Of a stretch of DNA of 64,000 nucleotides, positions 55,301-64,000 are shown in pieces; within the stretch, counting starts at the first letter, position 1; every line of letters begins with the position of its first letter. The stretch is from Zingiber officinale (taxonomy: Eukaryota > Streptophyta > Magnoliopsida > Zingiberales > Zingiberaceae). A program made the translations under genes and the position numbers. The notes under the pieces were generated by a model. It was not told where the DNA came from and did no database searches. It saw nothing but the letters and a program-made list of their open reading frames with translations. Location of the stretch: contig NC_056000.1 in NCBI RefSeq assembly GCF_018446385.1, positions 74,906,688 to 74,970,687 on the forward strand, written 5' to 3'.

Positions 55301-58300
55301 TGTAATCTGATCCAGGCTGTACCTCTCAGATCAGATCTTGCATTGCCCACAGTCCAGATCTGCATCCCAAGCTGCAGTAGACACAAGTTGCATTGCCTCC
55401 AGATCTAATCCAAACTACACAAATCCAGGTTTTATCTTCCTGGTATCAGATTCTTCTAACCATAGATCCCACCATTCTAGCCAAAACGTTGTGTCAACTG
55501 CGGTTATCTCTTCTTCGTCCCGTCTTCAAATGTTTCTCATATGATTATGATACCATACCCTCCACCACCACATGTTTCTGCAGCACCTCTACGGCCAAAC
55601 TCTTGCTCATCTGTTTCTCCTGAATCAACAAACCAAAAAGAGATCATAGATACTTTGCCCTTCTCTCAGATACTAGTTGAAGACTTCATTGCTAGTAGCC
55701 TCCCGGCACCCAATGTGAAGCAATAGCAGCAGCCTCCACTGGCACTACAAGGTGCACTAGTCATTTTAAGCTCAAGGCACCTATATCTGCTCTTCTCTAA
55801 AATACTCATCAATGACTATGTTGCTAGTCGCCTCATGCAATAACCTATATGAAGACATAGAAGCAACCTCCACTGACACAACAAAGCATACCTTCCATTT
55901 TAAGGTATGAAGTTGGAAACATCTTCTCAAATCTCAATCCAAGCTGGTCAGACAGGTAAAAATTTTTATTCCATCTTTATTCCACCAATTGACCAGCACT
56001 AGATAAGCTCAAATACCTTGTATGTGTGCAGAAGACTCTGTTATGCTGCCATCGTGACGATCACCCTCCATGAGACCAAGCTTCTTCCACAACCCTCCCT
56101 GGAGCCCGAGTTCATCCACAACCTTGAATGCAACACTTGAGTCCAAGCATCTTCAGCCATTTGTCTGCAACCCTCCCCCAAGCTTGTGTATCTTCTATTG
56201 TTCATCCGAGAGCCTCCATCCATGCTCTAATGTCTTGCACAATCTACGTCAAAGCTTGTGGGCTCCTCTAGACATAAAGCCTTAAATGTTATGAATGATT
56301 GTGAGGAGCTTCTTCTCCCAGTTTTGCAACTTGGAAGAATCTTGTAGTAGAGAGATCATGACTCGTGTTTCTCCAGTGACAGTCTACACCTTCTCAAGCT
56401 AGCTTCCTTCCCACTCCTCTTATTCTTCTTCTTTTCCCCTACCCATCAGAGTGGCCAATATCATGCCAAAACTATATCATTCTGTTCAGAGAGACCCAAC
56501 TTGTAGCATGAGTGAAAATTTTAAACCTTGCCTGTAAGCACATCCATACTTTTTGCCCCCAAAATTGTGTGAACCATTCAACGCTCAGTCCAACGAGACT
56601 AAAATATAGAAAAATAACTTTAAAAATGGATGATTTTGAAAACAAAGAAGCAGTAAGGATAAAGCATCTTGATCCATACATATTGTTAGTAGATGTACAA
56701 TCATAGTATGAGCTCACAATGATCCAAATTGTTTTACATGTTTATCTAACTTAACTCGTTGACAAAGAATAATAGCGCAATTGTAAATCATGTTAATCCC
56801 TATAGATTTATGTTTAGATACATGGATGCTATTTGGCCTTTCAACTCGATTAGGGTGATAGGCATCGAATACTAAAATATATTAGATACTATTAGTTTGC
56901 TTTTGCAGATGAATTACTACAAAAGTTCATGTCGGGGAATCAAATTCTAAAGATCGAACCTCTATCATCAATATAGCACTATCAGTCCCCGCAATTATCA
57001 AATCTAATTCTGAATCTTCCATCTCTTTGGTAGTGGGATTGACAATAAATTTATCTCCCACTAAGCCAATTCTGACTCCAGCAATTATTTTAGTATTAGG
57101 CACCTCCGAAAGAGCTCTGCGTTTAAGCAATAATTAGCACAAAGTATTGCACTGTAACTAACCAACGGTACAACTTGAAAGGCTAATAACAGTATCTCCG
57201 GTAGAAACAAGACAAAGATACATAAATGTGCATTAAATAGACTTACACAGCTATGCCTGCTGCAGTGACAGATAAACAATCAGGAGAATGAATGCCATCA
57301 TAACTAAATACCTACAGAACATAAGATTTTGCAATTTAAGCTGCACTCACACTTTACAATTTCAAAACTGATAGCAAGGGATCATTTATGGTAAGTAAAA
57401 GATCAGAAACTAAAGACTTAGTGAGAAAGAGGATTTAAAAATTTCACAAAATCCATTTCACTAAACTAACCAGGTTTAATACACTACAAGTAAAAGAAGC
57501 AATGTCTTCAGAGAATATAGGAAACTTCAATAACAAGAAGTAATAGCTGATCCAGTGAGATGAAAGGAAAAAAAAAACTAAAGGACAGGATCAGCTAACA
57601 AAGTGAAAGATATCCGCATCAGAAGCATTCTTGTGAATTTAGTATCTGCTATATATGTTGGACCAGATGAAAAAATTTAACTTTGCTACTAGCAACCAGA
57701 TTCCAGAAGTTGCTAACATTTTTCAGACTGAGCTACACGATATTCTCAAAATAAGCTGATAAGATTGTTGGTGCAATATCCCCTAGGTCAAATTGGCCAG
57801 GTTGACTAAGCTTGAGTCTTGATATTTGGGTTTCGATGGTTGACAATATGTGGAGATTACAGATGCAATCGTCCAATTGGGGAGATTGTTGGAACAATTC
57901 CCCTCTGGTCAAGACTAGTTTGATGTGAAGAAGAGTCAAGTAGGTCAAAGTTGACCGGATAGTTGACTAGAAAAGTCCTAGTGAGTGAAGTCAGATAGAT
58001 AGAAAGTCCTAGTGAGTGAAGTCAGTAGAAGGAAAATCCTGATGAGTGAAGTCAGGTGAAAGCCCTAGTGAGTGAAACTACGCAATTAGAAAGTCTTGGC
58101 GAGTGAAGTCAGGGAGGCGAAAGTCCCGGTGAGTGAAGTCGGGCAGTGGAGAAATCCTGGTGAGTAAAGCCAAGTGAAAATCCTAGTGAGTGAAGCTAGG
58201 TGAAAGTCCTAGTGAGTGAAGCTAGGTGAAAGTCCTGGTGAGTGAAGCCAGACAGATGGAAAGTCCTACTGAGTGAAGCTAGGCAGATGGAAAGACAGGG

Positions 58301-61300
58301 TGAGTGAAGCCGGACACATGGAAATCCAGGTGGATCAAGGTTGACCGGACACTTGGTGTTGGTAAGTCCAAGTATGTCAAAAGAGTGACAGGATACTTGG
58401 CACAAGGAAATCCAGATGGGTTAAGGGTGACCGGACATCTGGTGGAAGGAAATCCAAGTGGGTCATGGAGGACCGGACACTTGGCACTAGACGGTAAGTC
58501 CAAGTGGGTCAAGGTTGACCGGACACTTGACACGAGAAGAAAAGTCCAAGTGGGTCAAAAGATTGACCGGACACTTAGTGAAGAAGTCCCAGCAAGTCAA
58601 GGTTGACCGGATGCTAGGCATGAAGAAGTCCCAACATGTCACGGTTGACCGGATGTTGGGTTTGGGAACCCTAGACTTGAGTTAAGCAAGTCAAAGGAAG
58701 GTCAATCGATCGGATCCTGATGAGTGAAGCCAGGCAGGCGAAAGTCCCGATGAGTGAAGCTGGGGGGAAATCCTGTTGAGTAAAGCCAGGTGAAAATCCT
58801 AGTGAGTGAATCTAGGTGAAAATCCTAGTGAGTGAAGCTAGGTGAAAGTCCTAGTGAGTAAAGCTAGGTGAAAGTTCTGGTGAGTGAAGCCAAGCAGACG
58901 GAAAGTCCTAGTGAGTAAAGTTAGGCAGGTGGAAAAACCTGGTGAGTGAAGCCAGACACATGGAAATCCTGGTAGGTCAAGGTTGACCGAACACCTGGTG
59001 TTGGGAAGTCTAAGTAGGTCAAAGGGTGACTGGATACTTGACACAAGAAAATCTAAATAGATTATGGGTAACCGGATATCTGATGGAAGGAAGTTCAAGT
59101 GGGTCATAGAGGATCAGACACTTGCACGAGACGGTAAGTCCAAGTGGGTCAAGGTTGACCGGACACTTGGCACGAGGAAACTAGTTCAAGTGGGTCAAAA
59201 GATTGACTGGACACTTGGTAAAGAAGTCTCAATCGAATGCTAGGCATGAAGAAGTCTCAACAGATCACGGTTGACCGGATGTGTGATTTGGGAACCTTGG
59301 ATTTGAGTTAAACAAGTCAAAGGAAGGTCAATTGATCAGCCGATCGAATTGAACCGTGTTTCAATCGATCAGCCGATCGATTGAAGGTGGGCTGCGATTG
59401 AATGCTAGCCCAATCGATCGATTGGAAGCAAAATCGCGAGCACAGAATGCTACCCAATCGATCGGGCGATCGATTGGGGGATGGAAATCGCACGCGACCC
59501 GACACGAGGAACGCTGAATCGATCGGGCAATCGATTCATGCTTTTTCTAGAGAGCACAGAGGCGCTCTGAATCGATCAGCCGATCGATTCAAGCCTCTCC
59601 AATCGATTGGGATATGACCGTTGCGAAAGAAGCGCACAAAAGCCTTCTTCCTCATAGCGATTCGGCAGTTCTTCCACTCCACTTCTTGCGATCATCTTTC
59701 ACAGGTTTACGCCAGTTCTTGAAGGTGTCTTGGAGCAGAGTGTAGCTGCACTTCCAAGATCAAGAGGCGTTCCACACAAGAAGAAGAAGCTAGCTAGGGT
59801 TTTCATTTATGTAAATCTTGTAAGAGATTCTTTGTATTCGCTTCTTCTTTTCTTATTGTTGTATTGAGAGGTTGTACAAGGTTTCTCCACCTTCGGTAGT
59901 TACCGAGGAGTATTTTTTATAGTGGATGAGTCAGTGAAGGTCGGATCCTTGGATTAGTCACCTCTTCTTAAGGCGGATACCAAGTAAATCTTTGTGTTAA
60001 CATTGTGAGCACTGGTTGAGTGTTTTCCGCTACAACAATATCATCAAAGAAAGCAACCGAAGCGCGACGAGCTATTCACACCCCCCCCCCTCCCTCTTCT
60101 CTAGCTACAAATCGACCCTAACAAAGATGAACATTAAATTAGCGATAGCAAATTAAAGATATCCTGAAACACAGTCTCATGGTGTAGCAAACATCCTCTA
60201 CCAATAGATCAGGTAGTTGACTTTGCTTGTTATCAGAAAGTTTGTTAAGGCATTTATTGAAAAAATTGAAATCATTCATAAATACAAAGTACAAAAGCAT
60301 AAACAAGTTTCTTTTTTTTGGAAGGAAAAATATTTTTCTCCTAAACAAAAATGTAAATTTCATATGCATCCAGAACAAGATCAATAAACTTGTTCTATAA
60401 AATTAAGAGAAAACTACTATGTTTTGCAACTGTCATGCCTCGTGATAAGTTGCACTCATTTGGGAAGTGCAACAATAATATTTTAACTATCATTTTAATA
60501 TACTACTACATGAAAGTACAAAAGCATCACATTTGGACAATTCCAATTGACAGGTATGAAGAAACCACAGCAGTTTACCCATGATAATATTTGTGTTTCG
60601 TGATAGAAACCCTTTGGCATGGTTGGACGCAATGGTCTATCTATCAACCTGCAAATAAGAACCTGAAAAATACCATGACTTTTTTAGCAACATAGAACTT
60701 TCTGCAACTCTGTAAAAAAATTGTTTATCCTGACCTCATGATCTTTTGCTCTTCCTTCTCGTTTGAAGTAACCACCACTGGATCCATGAAAGATATCAGC
60801 AATCAAGAAGGAAGATATCAAATTAAATAATTCTGTACGATACATACCTAGTTCGACCAGCAGCTGAGAGACGCTCTTGATAATTTACAGTGAGTGGGAA
60901 AAAATCAGAAGGCTCGCTGGGTACATCAGATAAGCACACCGAGCAGTGAACAATCTGCAACTCCAAACATATAGAGTAAAACGAATAATATCTGGAAAAG
61001 GCACTCTATCAACCAAACAGGACAGTTAATTTTTCAGGCACTTGACCTGCTAAATTCTTAGAAATTTTAAGATTCACAGTTGCATAAAGTATATCAGACA
61101 ATTATAAGCTTGTTTAAGATCATAAACACCAGAGTATCGGATTCAAGCTCAACTGACAATGAAAAAACAATTGAAAAATGCTTTAAAATGAGTCACTATA
61201 AAATAATGTGGAAGAAATTGAAGGATTAGCATGATTACACTATCCAATATCTAAACTCTTGGTTAACTAGTGATAACATGGAAAAGAACTGAAGGAAATT

Positions 61301-63349
61301 TAGGGGAGTTTTACAGAAGTTTTGAGCCTTAAAAGAATAAGATTGCTAAGAATTGGAGGTTAAAAGGGCTTTAGTAAGAACCAAAATATTTTCCAACCTA
61401 AGAAAGACTAAGTAAAAGTTTTGAGAGTTGGAGCTTAAAAAAGCTTTGGTAAGGCCCAAAATATTCTCCAAACCAAAAAAAAGTAAGCCCAAAATATTCT
61501 CCAACCCAAAAATAAGTAACTAGACCTCCACTAGAATTGAATTGTATATCATAGAGCAAGGATTAAGGACTTCTATGTGCTATTGGAATATATTCTCCAA
61601 TACAAAAAAAGTATCTAAGCTGAGTTTTATATAAGCATGAACTAAGGACATAGTTGATGCTGCCCAAAAGTAGCAGCGTGTGCTAATTAGTTTCCTTGTG
61701 CAAGGTTTAAAATTTCGATCCGTGTCAAGATTTCGGTCTCAGCTCGGAATGATATGGTTTCAGTATCGTATCGTCCCATGCCGATATGGTTTCGGTATTT
61801 TTTTATTTATATATAGTAATTATAAGATAAATATGTTTATGGTGTGTATAAAAATAAATTGTATATTAATTTTGTATAAGATCTCAATTATTGAACAACT
61901 TAATATTGTTAAAAAAAATAATTAAATATAATTTTCTTTAAATAAAATTGATCTATCAATAACTTAATTAAAATTGATCTATCTATAATAATAAGTATAT
62001 AAATTAATACAAAGATATATAATAATTATATAAATTAACTATTTATTCATTTAATTAATTATTAATTAAATAATATATATTTTAAATAGTAAAAAAAATA
62101 TCAAGTAAAAAAGATATAAAATAATAAAAAAAATATCAGAATATAAATCTAAATTATTAGAATTTTTAAAGAATTTTTAAATGAAATTTAAAATAATACA
62201 AAAAATATTAGAATATAAATAGAATTATTATATTTTTTAAATTTTTAAATAAAATTTAAAATATTAAAAAATAAAATTTTAGAATATTAATTAATAAAAT
62301 TTATTAAATTTATTTTAATTTTAAATATATTTTTTTATATATTTTATTAGGATAATTTAATGAGGGTTTATAAAAATCTGTTCGAAATATCACACTTACA
62401 TTAGAAATTGTTTAAATTAATTAAATAGAAAGAAAAAAAATGCGACGTGCGGCGAGGGGCGGCAGATCACGGGGGAGGGCGAGGGCGCTTCAAGCGGCGC
62501 CGAACGCATAAAAACCGTCAGTGTCAGGTAGCACGGAACAACATTTCATTCTTTGTCATTGTGTAGGAATACCCGAGAGCTTTCTAAGGAGATAAAGAAG
62601 GTGGCATGTTCATCGACGAAGAGCATTGCAATGAAGTAGTTGCAGAAGTTGTCTTCTCACCTCCCAAGAGTCAACTAGCACCACACAAAGCAAAGATAGT
62701 GTGGCATCAAATGTAGGTGCCTAAAGAACATGGAGAATATGTCGAAAATAAGAGCAATAATAAGGGAGAGGAGTTCTTGCAAAAATGAAGAAGAACCAGA
62801 GTTTAGGTTGGTATCTAACATTCCAAATAGCATGGAGGGATACCTAGTCGTATAGCCTGAAGACTGATATGCTGTATACAACCCTTAGTCCTTTGTCAGA
62901 CATGTACAAGTAATCCTTAAGACTTTTGTCAAACACGTAAAATAATGCAGTACAGGACTTGAACCATGGTTCTATTGTTCTCAGCACTATGTGCAAATAT
63001 AAAGATGAGCTAAATATGAACATTATCAAGGTCCTTACAAACAAACTACTTTTGAATAGTTGTCACCATGAGCATCTTAGGTATTGGATTGACAACAATG
63101 ACAAGAGGATAAGACTTTTTTTTCTTGTAGAACTCCTCTGGGTCTATTCTATTCCACTATAAATCATTAATAAGGAAATCACATTCATCATCATTTTTTA
63201 AGGTGGTGACCTTTCAGAAAATACAAGTTCTTAAAAGAAAGAAGCAGAGTCAGTATTGTGTAATAACAAGACAGGCTTACAGTCTCCCCATCAGTGACTG
63301 TCACAGAAGCGCTAGCCTGCCTGCCAATATGGCCTGTTTCCACCAATAT
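29412..63349 (-). CDS. PNP1: Polynucleotide phosphorylase, chloroplast type (partial, 23 exons seen)
   Basis: Coding exons in reading order: 63349-63281, 60954-60848, 60777-60735, 60662-60579, 57311-57247, 57116-56960, 54086-54030, 51868-51755, 46214-45951, 43698-43624, 42088-41975, 40994-40902, 35789-35611, 35426-35243, 35121-35074, 34932-34860, 33043-32970, 32873-32766, 32691-32597, 31489-31426, 31118-31065, 30974-30933, 29735-29412. All junctions are GT-AG and phases match; 828 residues plus stop. Domains (in-window residue numbers): first RNase PH core 1-175 with YFKREGR loop; helical linker to about 340 with an acidic DEEEDD patch; second core 345-580 with FTRGETQ and the catalytic [14 protein letters not shown] 600-667 ([12 protein letters not shown]); S1 665-732; Lys/Ser-rich tail. 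The enzyme degrades or extends RNA 3' ends using phosphate. The linker, KH and S1 resemble plant PNP1 (RIF10), not mitochondrial PNP2. Start and transit peptide lie beyond 64000. Confidence 0.96.
30151..30385. mobile_element. Foldback / MITE-like element in the last PNPase intron
   Basis: The ends are inverted: GTTACCCTACACACCCATC at 30151 and GATGGGTGTGTTGGGTAAC at the right. A second inverted half (GAGTGTGTAGGGTAAC) lies inside near 30270-30285, and the middle has CCCTAAACCCTAAATA-like words. No coding capacity. Confidence 0.65.
31730..32480 (+). mobile_element. Possible old LTR-element relic in a PNPase intron
   Basis: GGTATCAGAGTC at about 31808 looks like a decayed primer-binding site, followed by a C-rich region and, near 32450, a purine run ATAGGAGGGG like a polypurine tract. 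No LTR pair or coding trace could be confirmed. Confidence 0.3.
36590..40711 (+). mobile_element. PIF/Harbinger DNA transposon remnant in a PNPase intron
   Basis: The right end AACCAAACGCACCC (40698-40711) is followed by TAA and equals the right terminal repeat of the 943-bp MITE at 49686-50628. Just inside the left side, CCCGGAATGGGAAACCTC (about 36647) matches the MITE's CCCGGAATCGGAAAACCTC, but the left terminal repeat itself is not recognisable, so the left edge is truncated or diverged. A transposase remnant lies inside. Left boundary is approximate. Confidence 0.75.
37993..38780 (+). pseudogene. Harbinger (HARBI1-like) transposase remnant
   Basis: The main open part (38003-38524) encodes a segment with [19 protein letters not shown] and [18 protein letters not shown], typical of the N-terminal half of plant Harbinger transposases. 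After an apparent intron (donor GTACAAG at 38489) the frame resumes at 38581 with [15 protein letters not shown], which carries the first catalytic Asp, then a stop (RY-TGA) and [16 protein letters not shown]. The later catalytic DDE parts are not found. It cannot make a full transposase. Confidence 0.8.
45154..45521. repeat. 184-bp tandem duplication
   Basis: Two nearly identical copies (45154-45337, 45338-45521) beginning GCCGAAGTTTCAATCTGAGTG. They lie in a PNPase intron between exons at 43698 and 45951. The unit is part of a dispersed repeat with GTTTCGATATCG words, also seen near 49565 and 61700. Confidence 0.9.
46615..49497 (+). mobile_element. Gypsy solo LTR (2883 bp) in a PNPase intron
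   Basis: Begins TGTAAAATACCGTAAC and ends GGGGTGTGACA, flanked by a perfect 5-bp target duplication ATGCA (46610-46614 and 49498-49502). The first 200 bases match the gypsy LTR at 1-149 (minus). It contains a C-rich leader (46880-47400), an AAT microsatellite near its start and a TA microsatellite near its end. No internal element sequence remains. It sits between PNPase exons 45951-46214 and 51755-51868. Confidence 0.9.
49301..49338. repeat. (TA)n microsatellite
   Basis: Pure alternating TA tract within the solo LTR. Confidence 0.95.
49686..50628 (+). mobile_element. Harbinger-type MITE (943 bp)
   Basis: Ends are inverted: GGGTGCGTTTGGTTC and GAACCAAACGCACCC, with a TAA target duplication on each side (49683-49685 and 50629-50631), typical of PIF/Harbinger. 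The centre (49900-50410) is very A-rich low-complexity sequence. The subterminal regions match the Harbinger remnant at 36590-40711. No coding capacity. Confidence 0.9.
50554..50602. repeat. 49-bp near-perfect palindrome
   Basis: Two 24-base arms (TATAACCTTGGTTATGTGAT... and its exact complement) are separated by one base at 50578. It lies near the right end of the MITE. A shorter version (GATAACCTTGG...CCAAGGTTATC) lies near the left end at about 49710-49742. Confidence 0.93.
50717..50832. repeat. 58-bp perfect tandem duplication
   Basis: CTAAAGGTAAATACCAAAGG starts both copies (50717 and 50775). I see no differences between the copies. Confidence 0.92.
51380..51586. mobile_element. 207-bp MITE
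   Basis: Inverted ends GGCTGCGTTTGGTAGGGG and CCCTACCAAACGGAGCC with inner ATAGGATTAG / CTAATCCTAT arms; flanking direct repeat TCA (51377-51379 and 51587-51589). Looks like a Tourist/Harbinger-type MITE with a slightly unusual target site. Confidence 0.82.
52530..52840 (+). mobile_element. 3' end of a LINE (L1-type ORF2 tail)
   Basis: The 69-codon frame at 52536-52745 resembles the end of plant LINE reverse transcriptases, with [19 protein letters not shown] close to the final zinc-binding part. It ends in a short tail with TATGAAATTTTTTCTTATC and a run of A. The 5' part is missing, as is usual for LINE copies. It lies in a PNPase intron. Confidence 0.7.
54684..55353. repeat. Diverged tandem duplication, period about 368
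   Basis: Both halves share CAGATTTTATCTTCA, CTCCTCCACAATGATTTC, GATCAGATCTTGCATTGCCC in the same order. Divergence is about one base in ten by eye, so it is older than the 58-bp and 184-bp duplications. Confidence 0.8.
57766..60123 (+). mobile_element. Copia LTR derivative (2358 bp) with target duplication
   Basis: Starts TGTTGGTGCAATATCC, ends CGACCCTAACA, and is flanked by AAGAT on both sides (57761-57765, 60124-60128). A second LTR start, TGTTGGAACAATTCCCC, occurs at 57888 directly after a purine tract TTGGGGAGA. So the block is a 5' LTR head, a short piece of the interior's end, then a full 3' LTR. It belongs to the family of 8113-15292, more diverged. A 626-bp segment is tandemly duplicated inside it. 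It lies in a PNPase intron. Confidence 0.85.
58055..59336 (+). repeat. 626-bp tandem duplication inside the LTR derivative
   Basis: The hairpin-rich part ending in CAAGTCAAAGGAAGGTCAAT occurs twice, anchored at 58681-58710 and 59307-59336. Many single-base differences exist between the two copies. Confidence 0.78.
61690..62430. other. A/T-rich repeat sequence in a PNPase intron
   Basis: Starts with a dispersed-repeat motif (CAAGGTTTAAAATTTCG, then GATATGGTTTC words like those at 45130 and 49565) and continues as very A/T-rich DNA. No gene. Confidence 0.5.
62440..62530. other. Short GC-rich island
   Basis: About 90 bases rich in GGCG and GAGGGCG words within otherwise A/T-rich intron DNA. 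It could be the edge of a mobile element; no frame or known signal is seen. Confidence 0.4.
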
Positions 63350-64000
63350 CTGAAATAAGAATATTTGTGCAAAATCAAAAATTCAGAATATAAAGGGGAA
63401 AATGCCAATCAGAAACCATAGCTAAAGAAAACGAACGATATCATTAATGTATGTGCAACATATATAGCAGGCATTCTCAATTTTTTTTACCCTTGAAGCA
63501 AGAAGAAACCTCAGTGAGGATAATATGGGAAGGTTTAAACTGGAGTGGGTACACGAAGAAGTCATTCAATGAAAGCTATCAAACAAGTAAACGAGAAAGA
63601 AGCACTCAAGGAAAGCTTGGATGGAAGAGGTAACTGATCAGCCTCCTACTGACGGAGATACCGGAAAGAAAAGGTTGCCAATCGAAGAAGCAAAAGGAAG
63701 AAAATGTCACATGCAATTTAAAGTATTAGGTGAAAGCCTATGCATGATGTGGGGAGAAAAAATAAAAAATATATTAATAAATTTTATTAAAAAAGCATAG
63801 AGATAATTGTTTGATTTAAAAAATTTCAGTTGAAAGAGTTAGAGAAATGAAATCACATTCAACATTGCTGCTGGACACACATACAGCCATAGTTGATCAT
63901 GAAAAATATTCAAGATGCGGTAGTCTAGAGAGTGCAACAAACCACAAGGGCACCCTTAAAGGTCGTGCAATGAATTTGACGTAGTCAAAAGTGTAGGATC
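63350..64000 (-). other. PNPase intron 5' of the first visible exon
   Basis: No exon that could end just before the ILVETG start is visible here on the minus strand. The transit-peptide exon(s) must lie beyond the right edge. Confidence 0.5.

Noticed and set aside
58304..58606. 100-codon frame with repeated KVDRTL/GKSKWVK-like words
   Set aside because: By-product of the GGTCAA...TTGACC hairpin repeats in an LTR.
60939..61100. Extra exon between PNPase exons 60954 and 63281
   Set aside because: The neighbouring exons join in phase (TDGET to IVHCS) and match the family without any additional residues.
29412..63349. Assignment of the PNPase to the mitochondrial form (PNP2)
   Set aside because: The linker with its acidic patch, the [13 protein letters not shown] block before the second core, and the KH/S1 sequence fit the chloroplast form better. 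The transit peptide that would decide it lies outside the window.

Overview
The window is plant nuclear DNA, almost certainly from a flowering plant. It holds two intron-rich protein-coding genes in a large mass of plant-type transposable elements (Ty3-gypsy, Ty1-copia, PIF/Harbinger, MITEs, a SINE and a LINE tail). The style of the LTR families (long LTRs full of short palindromes such as GGATCGATCC and TCGGTCGACCGA, and C-runs near the LTR end) makes me think of a monocot, perhaps Zingiberales. That is an impression, not something the sequence proves.

Layout. 1-18.7 kb is a nest of retrotransposons with no host gene. It starts with a decayed minus-strand Ty3-gypsy polyprotein (258 to about 5990), split by a 2.4-kb solo LTR at 518-2921 with a GTGGA target duplication. 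Next come an LTR fragment (5991-6560), an A/T-rich tandem repeat (6561-7445), and a minus-strand copia element (7446-18262). The copia element is itself split by a complete, young, gag-only copia-like element at 8113-15292 (CCAAG target duplication). 18.7-20.9 kb is intergenic.

A RAD6-type ubiquitin-conjugating enzyme (E2, 152 aa, five coding exons) runs on the plus strand at 21246-27012. Its second intron is 4.7 kb and carries a SINE; its fourth intron is GC-AG. Facing it, tail to tail, is a chloroplast-type polynucleotide phosphorylase (PNPase) gene on the minus strand. I could place 23 coding exons between 63349 and 29412, giving 828 codons plus stop, with all phases matching. The transit-peptide exon(s) and start lie beyond 64000. 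This gene covers more than 34 kb because its introns hold a Harbinger transposon, a related 943-bp MITE with the same terminal repeats, a 207-bp MITE, a foldback element, a LINE tail, a 2.9-kb gypsy solo LTR, a 2.36-kb copia LTR derivative and several recent tandem duplications. No insertion touches an exon.

How the parts relate. The E2 acts in nucleus and cytosol in the ubiquitin pathway; PNPase acts in chloroplast RNA 3'-end processing and decay. They are neighbours but I see no functional link. The most unusual signal is in the LTRs of the gag-only family (8113-9648, 13729-15292, and the diverged relative at 57766-60123). Much of the LTR is a chain of small hairpin modules whose two arms change together between repeats (compensatory changes), and the two LTRs of the young element differ mostly in these palindromic blocks.
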